The translations under genes were made by a program, and so were the position numbers. From Hirsutella rhossiliensis (taxonomy: Eukaryota; Ascomycota; Sordariomycetes; Hypocreales; Ophiocordycipitaceae): a DNA stretch of 64,000 nucleotides. The notes below the pieces were generated by a model. The model was not told where the DNA came from. It was given only the letters and a program-made list of their open reading frames with translations, and made no database searches. This document shows positions 47,105-58,200 of the stretch, in pieces (the first letter of the stretch is position 1; every line of letters starts with the position of its first letter). The stretch covers positions 5,332,001 to 5,396,000 of the forward strand of contig NW_025408669.1 in assembly GCF_020360975.1 (NCBI RefSeq), written 5' to 3'.

Positions 47105-47622
47105 GAGGCTGCGATCCGCCACGCGAACAGATCTTCTGCCCGCCTAGACAGCAGCAAAGCTCCCCCACGCCCTTTATCTTGTCAACTCGAGAGGGCTCTA
47201 CTCGGCTGAATGGGCATGGAAGCAGAATGGTGGATGGAAATTGGTGCGTGAGCTTGCAGGGGTAATGACGTGTCGTGTAAGCTGCAAGGAGAAAAAAGAA
47301 CATGATGACGATAGAAGAAACAACAGCAGAGGGCTGCAAGAGTGAAACTTGATTTGCAGCGAGGGGCCAGAGGGTGATGGCGAAGGCACTCTCGTAATGT
47401 CCCAGTTGGTTAGCATGGAATAGACGTGATTTATCTCAAAACTCGATGCGCCGCTGCATTTGCACTCCCTAGATTGCGTCTTGGCGCAAAACACGGCATG
47501 TTCGACTGCAAGGTCTCGGTAAATGGACGTCATGAAGGCATGGCCACAATGCTACATATGTACTGTACATAGTCAGGAAAGATGCGAGGCAACAATAATC
47601 AACACACAGCAAGCGCCTCCGT
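47105..47622. other. Convergent spacer between ArfGAP and nitronate monooxygenase
   Basis: 518 bp of 3' flanking DNA from two convergent genes; nothing else recognised. Confidence 0.6.
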
Positions 47623-48892
47623 CTACAGCTTTGCAATCATCTTGTGTCCCGTCTTCATCCACTTGACGGCGTCGTCGACAAGCTCGTCGACGACGGCCTT
47701 TGCCGACTTTTGCTCGTTGACAACGGCGGCGCACTTGCCCATCAGGAAGGGGCGGAACTGCTCGAGCGGGTCGTCGTAGTCTTCGTCGTCGTCGGCCTCG
47801 GCGGCGGCGTTGTTGCTCTCGACGCCCTTGTGCTCGGCGCCCTCGGCGCCATCCATGTACTTGTCGAGGTCGGCCTCGTAGGGGATGGTGCCCTTTGCGG
47901 CGAGCTCCTTCATCTCCTGCTGGCGGTTGGTCTCCCAGTCGTTGATGTAGGGGTTGTTGCGGACGCGCATGGGGCGGCCGGTGAAGATGATTGTGCGCAC
48001 GTTGTCGTCGTGGCCGGCGGTGCGGACGGCGTCCTTGTGGGCCTTGGGAGCGCCGGCCTCGTCGGTGAGGATGAAGCGGGTGCCGACCCAGACGGCGCCG
48101 GCGCCCATCATGAGGGAGGCGGCGAGCAGCTGGCCGTTGTGGATGCCGCCGGCGGCGATTACCTGGACGGGCCCGCCGGTGATGGGCGACTTGGCCTTGT
48201 TGCAAATCTCGACGACGGCGGGGATGAGGACCGTGGTGGGGATGTCGCCCGTGTGGCCGCCGCCCTCGCCGCCCTGGGCGCAGATGATGTCGACGCCGAG
48301 CTCGAGGCACTTTTTGACGTGCTTGACGTGGCCAACCATGTTCATGTAGACGATGCCGGCGGCATGGAGCCTGTCGACGACGGCCTTGGTGGGCACGCCG
48401 ACGGCCGAGACGAAGAGCTTGGCGCCGGACTCGATGATGATGTCGACGAGCTCATCGAGCTTGCCCTTGGTATAGTCGTAACTGGGGTGGTAAAAGTCTG
48501 GTCAGTATCCGGTAGCAAGGAAACCATATGGGAAACCGACTTTGTCTTGCGCGCGCTGCCGCCGACCTGGGGGATCAGCAGGTCGACGCCAAAGGGGGCG
48601 TTCTTGTCGTCGAGGTACTCCTTGAGCTCGGCGATCTGCTCGCGCAGCATGTCGGGGGTGTAGCCGACGCCGCCGATGACGCCGAGCCCGCCGGCGTTGG
48701 TGACGGCCGCGGCCAGCTTGGGCCCGGCGGCGACGTTCATCCCGGCCAGCAGGATGGGGTGCTTGATCTTGAAGAGATCGGTGATGGGCGTGCGGATCTG
48801 CTCTATTGGTGGGAGACGAGGTCCGCGGTCAGTTTTGCTTTCGGCTTCACGCCGGCAGAGGCAGTGGCAAGGGACTTACGCGGAGAAGTCAT
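47623..48892 (-). CDS. Nitronate monooxygenase (2-nitropropane dioxygenase family), probably peroxisomal
   Basis: FMN-dependent enzyme that oxidises alkyl nitronates (for example propionate 3-nitronate) to carbonyl compounds and nitrite. Exons in transcription order are 48892-48880, 48802-48541 and 48481-47623 (377 aa). The TIM-barrel signatures are ITDLFKIKHPILLAGMNVAAGPKLAAAVTNAGGLGVIGG, the catalytic-histidine motif GGEGGGHTG (His168), and the FMN-phosphate region VIAAGGIHNGQLLAASLMMGAGAVWVGTRF. The protein ends AKL, a good PTS1, suggesting a peroxisomal site where released peroxide could be handled. The first exon is only 13 nt, and intron 2 uses the uncommon donor GTCGGT, giving ARKTNYDYT at the joint. 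An acidic insert (AAAEADDDEDYDDP) lies near the C-terminus. Confidence 0.92.
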
Positions 48893-50490
48893 GTTGCCGA
48901 GATGTACGGGAGAAGCGGAAGAGAAGTTGAGGCGAGAAACGCGAGGTCAAGTGGTGCGCGCGCGATAAAGGCTGACGAAGCGTCCAAGAGAGATGTGGCG
49001 ATGATGGTGGTGACGGAGGATAGGGGACCCAAGGGCTGGTAGATGGTCGTCTCACATGAACGAGCGGGCGACGGACCGTGAGCGTCCAAGTTGCGGCAAT
49101 GCGCAACATGTGCCGAGGCTCGGAGAGTCGGGCGGGGCGCCTTAAGTGGCTTAGCGCCGGCGGCGGCGCCTCGTGGGCAAAAGGAGCCGAGGCGCCGCGG
49201 GGACGCGGGGAAACAGATTCTCCGCCGGCACTCGCTCGGCTCCTCGGGGCACGTGCCTCTTACATGATCAGATTTCAAGCAAGCACAAAAGCGTACTGCA
49301 CAAAGGTCAGGCGGAACCGACGGCTCAGGTGACTGAAGGCCCGGTTTGCGTCGGAGCCGAAGCTCGGAACGAGGAGAGATGGAGCATTCGATGTTACTGT
49401 AGCGTATGGCCGGCCAAATGATGGGGGATCCATCTGTAATGGCAAGCAGGCGCCTCCATCTACACAGTAAGCAGTAAGCAATATCAGAGACACATATAGA
49501 GTCACGTATATACAGGCAGTGTTGTTATGCACGACTCAAGGCCCGGTCAAGCTCGTACTACTGTATAGTGGGCGTGGCCGAGGTGGGCAACGGACGTCTC
49601 TCGAGAAGGGCACTTACCCCGTGTCGTTGCCATGCAAGCGAACCCCGCGGAGGGTCCAGACGCTGCGTTCTCGTCTTATCAGATGAATGAGTGAGGAAAG
49701 CTCCAGTCGCGGCCAGTCCGGCTGCAACGTCTACCATGAGCGAGAAAACCCTAAAACTGAGTGACGGAAAAGGTAGACATGAGAGAGGGGAATCTGTTTA
49801 CTTGGAGCGGGTAATAAGGGGACGAGGCTTTGCCACCCCCTGAAAGACGGGGCAATATTGTATGTATAGGCAGGCCCCAGGCCACTGGGCGTTCTTCCCC
49901 CCGTTCGGCCACCGGCCAACTTTTGACTTTTTGGACAGCCCGGGGGTTCACGGTTCGGGTGGAACTCGCTCTGCGGAAGGTACATAATGGGGGCCGTATA
50001 TACGCATGGGCGTGTACGCTTTGTTGAGATGAAGAAGAGAACAGGTCGAAATTCGGAGTTGGCTTCGGGCTGTTGTTCTTTGTTGTAGTCGTTTCTCCAT
50101 TCTATAATATCGTCGGTTATAACTACCGTTCCATACTTTACACGTTCCACTGACTACGAGCCGTGGACATATTTCGGGCCAGACCCGAAACGAGTCCGGA
50201 GTGCTCCGTAATGTATAACCCTATATCGGGCTGGCGCCGGTCTCCTGCCGGGGTAACGGAGTTGCCGCTGCTCCGCTCCGGCGCAGGAACGTGGATACTT
50301 TGCACCTGGCTGGTAAAATGGGCAGACTCCAGGTACCGGGCGAGTACGTGCCGGCCCGTCAAAAAATTAGCGCACCAACTTTAGCCGGCGCCGGGACCCG
50401 CACAGCCCAACGTCGACTCTCTGCTCAAACCACGCGCGCTCGCTAAACCGACGTGTCTACCACGACGACACGCGGCCCGCACCGCCTGCC
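48893..50490. promoter_or_regulatory. Divergent region between nitronate monooxygenase and HPPK-DHPS
   Basis: 1.6 kb of head-to-head intergenic DNA. Short frames only, none recognised; a CA/TA-rich patch lies near 49480-49520. Confidence 0.5.
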
Positions 50491-52217
50491 ATGCGCCCGT
50501 CCGTCCCGTGCAGCTTCTTGTTGCCTCGGGGCCTCGGCGCCGCGTGTCGCCGGCGACTCTTCGGCACGCGCCCGGCGGCCTCGTCGACGCCCCGTCGAGT
50601 CCCGGCCCGGCCAGCCTCGCGCTCCGTGTATGGGTTTCGCGATGCAGTCCCCTGCCGGCCTCGCTCCGCTTGTGCCTGCCGTGGCTCCGGCCGCAGCAAG
50701 ACGGCCTACATCGCGCTGGGCGGCAACCTCGGCGATCGCGTCGCTGAAATCGAAAGGGCGTGTCGCGAGATGCATCGGCGTGGGATCCGCATCAAGCGCA
50801 CCAGCAGCCTGTGGGAGACGGAACCCATGTACGTTGTCGACCAGGACCGCTTCATCAATGGCGCTTGCGAGGTCAGTCTCTGCGCTTCGCCATGACACGG
50901 CAGCCCTTCCGGGCCGGGCATGCTCCGCTCACCTCGTTCCTCACTCTGTTCTCTCCTTACCCCCCTCCTGCAGGTCGAGACGGAGTTGGAGCCTTTGGCC
51001 CTGCTAGACGAGCTTCAAGCAATCGAGAGGGACATGGGGCGGCGCAAGCTCATCGACAAGGGCCCCCGCAACATCGATCTCGACATCCTGCTCTACGGCA
51101 ACGACAAGATCGAGCACGAGCGGCTCACGGTGCCGCATGCCGGTATTGCCGAGCGCGAGTTTGTCCTGCGGCCTCTAGCGCAGTCGGTGACCCCTCTGGC
51201 CCGACCTTTCGAGACTGTTGCCCTCGTGGCGCCTAATGCTCTCTTGGCAGGCTGATCCCGTCCAAGCCGTTTGACGCGTGCAAGCCATGGAAGGTGGTGC
51301 AGGACTACCTAAATGAGCTTCCGCCGGGCGAGCCGCTCTCATCCGTCACCCCGCTGGCGCCCTCGTGTCCTCCCCTTACGCCCCTGGTGCCGAACCGCAA
51401 GACCCATGTCATGGCCATCCTGAACCTGACGCCAGACTCCTTTTCAGACGGGGGACGCCACACCCTCGGCAACCTGTCGAGCACCGTCGTCGACATGGTC
51501 CGCGGCGGGGCCACCATTATCGATGTTGGAGGCCAATCGACGGCGCCGGGCCGGGCTCAGGTCACGGCTGAGGAGGAGGCGGCTCGCGTCGTCCCCGCCA
51601 TTGAACTCATCCGATCTCTTCCCCAAGCGCGCGGCACGGCGATCAGCGTGGACACGTATCGCGCCTCAGTCGCTGAAAAGGCGATTGCCAGCGGCGCCGA
51701 CATCATCAACGATGTCTCGGCCGGCACCCTCGACCCAGACATGCTCCCCACCGTTGCCCGGCTGGGCAGCACCATCTGCCTGATGCACATGCGAGGCACG
51801 CCACAGACCATGATGGACCTGACGGCGTACCCGCGCGGCCTGGTGCCGACCATGGCGTCGGAGCTTCTTGCGCGCGTCGCAGCGGCCGAACAGGCGGGCA
51901 TACGACGGTGGCGGATCATTCTCGACCCCGGCATCGGCTTTGCCAAGACGGGCGCGCAGAACCTGGAGCTGCTGAGGGGCCTGGACGACCTCAGACGCTG
52001 GCCAGGGCTCGAGGGCTTGCCGTGGCTTGTGGGCGCCAGCCGGAAGGCCTTTGTTGGCAAGGTGACGGGGGCGGTGCAGCCATCTGAGCGGATCTGGGGC
52101 ACGGCCGCGACCGTGGCGGCTGCGGTGCAGGGGGGCGCCGACGTGGTGCGGGTGCATGACGCCAGAGAGATGGCCATGGTGGCGGCCATGTCGGATGCCA
52201 TCTGGAGATCTCCATAG
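50491..52217 (+). CDS. Bifunctional folate synthesis enzyme HPPK-DHPS
   Basis: Carries out two successive folate steps: pyrophosphorylation of 6-hydroxymethyl-dihydropterin (HPPK) and its condensation with p-aminobenzoate (DHPS, the sulfonamide target). Exons are 50491-50871, 50974-51182 and 51251-52217 (518 aa). Residues 1-70 are Arg/Ser-rich and look like a mitochondrial presequence. HPPK (about 71-200) shows AYIALGGNLGDR, WETEPMYVVDQ, GPRNIDLDILLYG and PHAGIAEREFVLRPL. DHPS (about 248-515) shows MAILNLTPDSFSDGG, VGGQSTAPGR, LVGASRKAFVGKVTG and VVRVHD. Unlike yeast Fol1 there is no N-terminal dihydroneopterin aldolase domain, so that step needs a separate gene. Intron 2 uses donor GTCGGT; reading through it hits a stop. 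Confidence 0.94.
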
Positions 52218-55200
52218 CGCGTCATCTGAGAGCCCTACGCTGACCTTTTTTTCATTATTCCACTGGTCACGACGCCGAAGGAGGGAGGGCGAGGAGGAGT
52301 AGGAGGAGGACTGGCATCAGCCGCCGCCGCTGCCGCCCGAAAGCCCTCCTCCTCCGCTTGCTTCTGCCGCTGCTCGCGCAACCGAAGACAGACTGGAGGA
52401 CAAAGATGGATAGAGGAGGGGGCGTGGGGATATGGGAAAGGGGAAGAGAGGGGGGGGGGGATCCCCCGAGCGAGGGGAATGCCCAAACAAGTCGACGCAA
52501 GTCGAGCGCAAGTATAGAGACCTAGGACGAGCGAGACCGGTCCCGGGCGACAGAGTGGTTGGAGGAGGACGCCGCTGCCAAGGGATGGCCTCTCGGGGCC
52601 AGGCCTGTCACATCTCCGATTTCCTTGGGCCTCCTCTTGGTCGTTGGGAGATGCTCGGGATTCCATCATCATCAGTCATCCAGAACGGGAGCTTCTACAT
52701 ACAGTACATACATGCAGCACATTATGTATAGATGTAGGTACATGCGTGCTCACACACGCTCACACACGCTCACACACGCGCCTACAGTATGTACAGTACG
52801 CATGTCTACTTATACGCACACATCCATGCATCTATCCATACAGCATGGGGTGGGTGGCGGGTGTGCGCCCCGTTGAGTAGCTCGGCCGTCTTGCCGGCCC
52901 AACGAGGACGCGTTGCCTTTGCATCATCGGGCTTGGAAAGTTTGCTGAACCACGACGACACCACCACCACTCACCCAGACACCCACCCATCCATCCATCT
53001 CGGCGGGCTCCTGCTGCTTGCCTGCCGCCTGGCTCGAAGGCATCGTTGTTCTACTAGGACACACCATCCACCCATACTTGTATGGCAGTATAGACGTGCC
53101 CAGGGCCAGACAGGACTGCCATGCCGCCCGGCTGCGCACCTTGGCCGCATCTAGATGCACGGTCGATCAGCAGCGTAAGACCGCATGAGGCTCCCCCCTC
53201 CCCTGGCCTGGCCTGAGGCCTGGCCGGAGCGCGGGGGCGGAGTGTTTGGCTCGACGAGGTTGGCAAGCTCCTTTTACCAGCCATCCAGCCGGCCAACATC
53301 ACGAAGCAATCTCGAAGTTGTGGATATAGGCATGTATATATATGTACGAAACATGTACCAAACTGTGTATGTATGTAGGATACGGAATGACAGCTACTTG
53401 CGCTCACGCACACTTACATCCATGCGTGCATACGGAAGAAGGCCAGCTGCATTCATACATTCATACAAGTACACTCACGCATATGGTCTTCATTGACGGG
53501 CGATAACAATGTGCGGAATCGTCAGGCGGTCTTGAGTTTCGAGCGTCCAGAAAGACTTTGCACGCATACGTGCCTCATCTTGTGGCGTCGCTACAGGTCA
53601 GGATAAGGGGGAGTCAGGGGGGAGGGGTGTGCAAGCCCTGATCCAAATGTCACATGTATTGTCGTGATGATAACGGGAATTCCGCCAGTCGTCCATCATC
53701 ACATTTTCGTCACGTTCTGATTGATTCTTTTCATCCGTTGCCGTGTAGACGGGCTATCCACCTCGATGGTCGGCTCCAACAGCACGTCTACCCATGTCAA
53801 ACACTGTAACATGTCAATACAGAGTACCGGTAGTGTGAAGTCGTATGTTTGTCCATGCGTCTGCGGTATGCGGTATTTAGCCATTACGCGCATATATGCC
53901 AGAGCCTGGAAAGCACACGAGCTGCTTCATGCCGCTCGAGTAAGGTGTGGGCATCCACGTTGCTGCTAGCACGCAGATACAGGTGGATACAGTACAGCTG
54001 TCAGCCTTGAACCGACGAGATGCAGCAGTACTGCAGGTGGCTCGGAGGGGATGAGGGACAGAGGCGGAACAGGGGCCATGAAAGGGCGGCCCCAGCACCC
54101 ATCCTGGCTCCCATTTCAGTAAGCAAGCTACATGCCGGCTTGATTATGGTACGTATGTACACACAGCTCGGCTCAAGAGGACAAGAGGTCACTCTACCGA
54201 ACGTATACAGGGCGTGTACGCGTAGGTACCGGGAAGACGATGCACTGGGGCAAGCCCTATCCGTGTATTGATGCTTTCTGGACGCAGCCCCAATCACATC
54301 AGCAACCCGGGCCGTAGCTGAAAACCGCATTCTCTTGCCTGGGATAATACTCACCCGCCGGGCTGGTTGATACACTGTGTTCCTTCTTTCCCTCGCCCGC
54401 TGCAGCTCCGTTCTCCTCGCAGAGCGTTCCCGTGACGGCATTGATCTTCTGGCTGGATCCAGCTGAGCTGCACCGCCTTTGCCGCCAAGTGGCAGGCAAA
54501 GGGCCGAAGAGTCGAGGGCTTTGGCCTGACCAAAAGCCCTTCTAGAGGGCGACACGTGGTGAACGAAGCCGCGGAGATGGGGATTTTGTTTTTGCACATT
54601 TGACAGATGTCTGCAGCGGCAGACTCCACGGTCCCCCCCCTTTCTTCCCTCCCCCCTGCTTCCTCCCCTGGGCCTCGTTGGTTTCTCTTCCTGTTTCTTT
54701 CGGGCTTCTTCTTGTTCTTCCATCTTGGCTGCTCTCGTCACATCTCGTATGAGGTACGTACTGCGTGCAGCCCCTGTCCGCGATACACCCACTCCCCTTT
54801 TCCTCTTTCTTTCAACCGGGTCCCGGTCTCGCATTCTACTGCTTCATTCACTTGGTAGACCTCTGACGCGTATCTCGCCAAGTGGAAACTGTGACTGGGG
54901 AATACATTGCTCGGCCGCGGAGGCCGGGGGAGCGGGTTAAGAAAAAGGAGCAAAGACCGGGTCCACGCACGATAACTCGTTTCCGGGCGCATCACAAGAG
55001 TGGAGTAGGGTTGAGCCCGGAGTATGCATATGGGTACATCCCTACATATAGGGGGCCTGTTAGGCGCCGACGGAGGACGAGGGCATGGACTGTGACAAGG
55101 CCGGAGAAGGCATAATCGATCGATATAGTGCCCCCTTTGGGGTATCTCCATTGGGCGTCTCACGCACATTCCCATGTATGATGTCGATGCTACGTGACCA

Positions 55201-58200
55201 ACCATTTCCATTTCATCCATCCACGCTTTCTTTCGGGCATTGAGAGAGGGGGGACAACAAGACACGGAGAATTTTTGCCGACGAGTTGAAGGACGAAGCA
55301 ACTTAGAAGAGAGGAGGCTCTGTTCTCTCTCCTCCTGATCGTCCTCCTGTACGTTTCTCACGTCCCACAAAGGCCTTTTGCCCCCTCCGCCTCAGAGAGC
55401 CCCCCCCACGAGCTCTTTATCATGCGGTGAGACTCGAGATGAAGAGCGGCAGTGGTGGTAGGGCTGAAACGGCCGGCCGGTTTGTCGGGCAGGGACGGTT
55501 GGCCAAGATAGAGGAGGGCTCTGGAGGGTCCGCGAAGAAAAGAAAAAGGAAAAGAAACAAGAAACAAGAAAAGAGGTAAAGGCCCCGGGGTCAGTGACCT
55601 GCCGCCTGGGCGGGCTGGTCAAGGAATCTGCCACGGCTCGCCGTTGACGATGGTGATATGAGACGGCTCGTGTGGGACAGAGATCTCGCGCCAGCTGCCG
55701 TGCCGCTACGAGGCATAGACATGTATGTCCATGCAGCGGATGACATTCATTTGCGGCCCGTAGCCGGAGAATCAGGGTGTAAAGTACATGTGCGGTGGCG
55801 TCTCAGTAGAGAGGGAGTAAAAGGACGCCACCCGCTCACGGTATGCATGTACTTGCACTCAAGTGTACCGAGTTGGGCTCTTGCAGAACTTACACGGATG
55901 AACAAACGGAGAGGCGCTTCCGGAGCAAACAGCCACCGCGCAGCGCAGACGGCGGACGCGTGCTCATTCAAAGGGGGGGGGAGGGCGGCAAGGTTTCGAG
56001 AGCCAACGGCCTCTGCCCATCGTCACGGCTCCGAGGAGTGCCCGCAGTGAGGGCACAGTAAATGTCATATCGAGAGCGTGAGATGTTTGCTCCAACATCG
56101 ATACCGATCTGTACCGGCATGCTATGGTTGTGTTGGAGGTCCAGCCCATGTATGCGCCTTTTCCCGGCCACCCCATTTCGAGCTCCGTCACCCACACGCA
56201 ACGCCGTCCACGTACAATACATACGCGTCCGCTTGAACGGTACTTGTGAATACTTTTCACAGCTAAATCATACACGCTGTTCGGATTCCCCACGCCTCGG
56301 TGGCGTCCCCTCGTCGCCCCCCTTGTACAGTGTGTACTGCATGGTAACGGAAAGGGGGGGGGGGTGTTTAGCATGTACACGAGCGTCTTCCAGCTGGCTG
56401 GAGGACGCGAAAGACAGAGGCGTGAGAGACATGGATGGATCATGATGACGACGATGATTGCGAGGAGCAAACGGAAGGCTGGTCGAGATAGACAAGCGGA
56501 AGGGGGGTAGGGTCTGTTTCTCTCCTCCCGCTCTGGTTCCGACCTCGACCGTTTCTTTTTGCTTTTAATCATTTATTTTAGGCCCTTCCATGTCGTTCAA
56601 AAAATAGAAAATGTCAGACGCCACCCTTTTACTTAACATGGTAGTAATAATCATGAGGGGGCGCTGAGGGGGGGCAGCCAAGCAGCCCAAGCCCGGCCCG
56701 CTTCATGCTGTTTCGCAACGCCCTCCATACACACATTGTCCAACTTTCCGGTTTCCTTTTGGACCCCTGCTCTCCATAGAACCAGTCACGGCCCGCCGCC
56801 CCCATCATGGGCGGGCGGACGGACATTGGCTCGCTGTCCCGCCCTTTCCCTCTCCGGCTTTCTGGCTCGCCGCCTCTGGCTCGCCCCGTCCATGTCCCTG
56901 TCCTTGGCCCTCATCCTAGTTTGTCGCCTCCCCTTCGACACGCCTCCCTTCTTCCCATCCACTTACATGGACTTCTCGGATCGCTTCTTCCATCGACGAC
57001 AGTGCAGACCAGTTCAGCCAGGCTGTCCGGTCTCCCCCCCCTCCTCTCCTCCCCCCGCTGTAGCCTCCGATCCAATAACTCGGCCTCGTCTCGCTCTCCG
57101 CAGCGTCGGCGGCCATGTAATCAAGTACCGTGGGATGCCTGCCGAGTACCTGCAGACCCCCTCGAGATACATGGGCGCTCGGTACGAGTACTTGGCTCCC
57201 GGCATATCAGATCAGGCAGAAGGGGGGGGCACGAAAAGAGGGCTACGTGTGGAGAGAGCCACCGCTGACGAAGAAGAGCGTCACTTGCTTGCTGCCCCTT
57301 TCCCTTGTGTCCCCCCCCCTCTTGGGCATCTTGCTCGATGTTTATTCTTGGCTACTATAGTTCGGGCCCTCGTGTTGCTGCTTGATGATGCTTTCCCACG
57401 GAGCATCTACGTATGTGCTGAACTACAACAAACACAACGCACATATCTCTCCCTCTCGGGTCTTCTAGCCTTTTCTCCCAATATCTTTGGAGCTGGAGTA
57501 GGAGTCATCTGCCGGAGCCTGCCATCTATTCACATCCCTATATACATATCATATGTTATGTTTGATCTTTTTCGGAACCTTCTCTGGCCCTTGGCCTCCT
57601 TTGTTTGTCCTTGACATGGGAATCGATCTGTCACTTTGCATGCTCATCCTTCATCGGATTATATTGCCTCCATTCCTCCTCATTCCCGGCCTTTCCCCCT
57701 GTGTACTTCTCTTTGCGTTGCTCGACACTTTAGGGTTTCTCGGGATGTGACTCGCGCCCCTCCACTCCACAGACCCGACCGTTGCCCTCCCCCCTCTCCA
57801 CGACCTTCCTATTTATTCTCTCTCTCTCCCAACCAACCCTTTACAACTTCGTTTTCGTTGGCTCGTTGACGACGCAGACCGGAGCCGGTCGGCCGCGGAA
57901 GCGGATGGGAGTGGAAATGGGGCTTCGTCGGCCGACGGGAAGAGAGGAGCTTGGCGAGAACGGGAAAAAAAAGGCACCCCAAACGCGAGCGAGAACCCAT
58001 GTAAAAGTTGGTGACATGCTCGTACTACACACACATGAGAAATGTGGTACGCTACGGGTACTGCTGCGGTTGTACGTGACTCGCCGGTCTCACCCGGCCA
58101 CCTTGATGCCAATTCATTCGCTCATCGCTCCCCATGTCGGATACGGCAAATTTTTTAAAATTTTCGTAGGTTTTGTGTCCTTTCCTCTGGCTATTAATCG

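Noticed and set aside
56736..57614. 292-codon plus-strand open frame
   Set aside because: Pyrimidine-rich DNA with Pro/Ser/Leu/Arg composition; no start context, motif or splice structure supports it.
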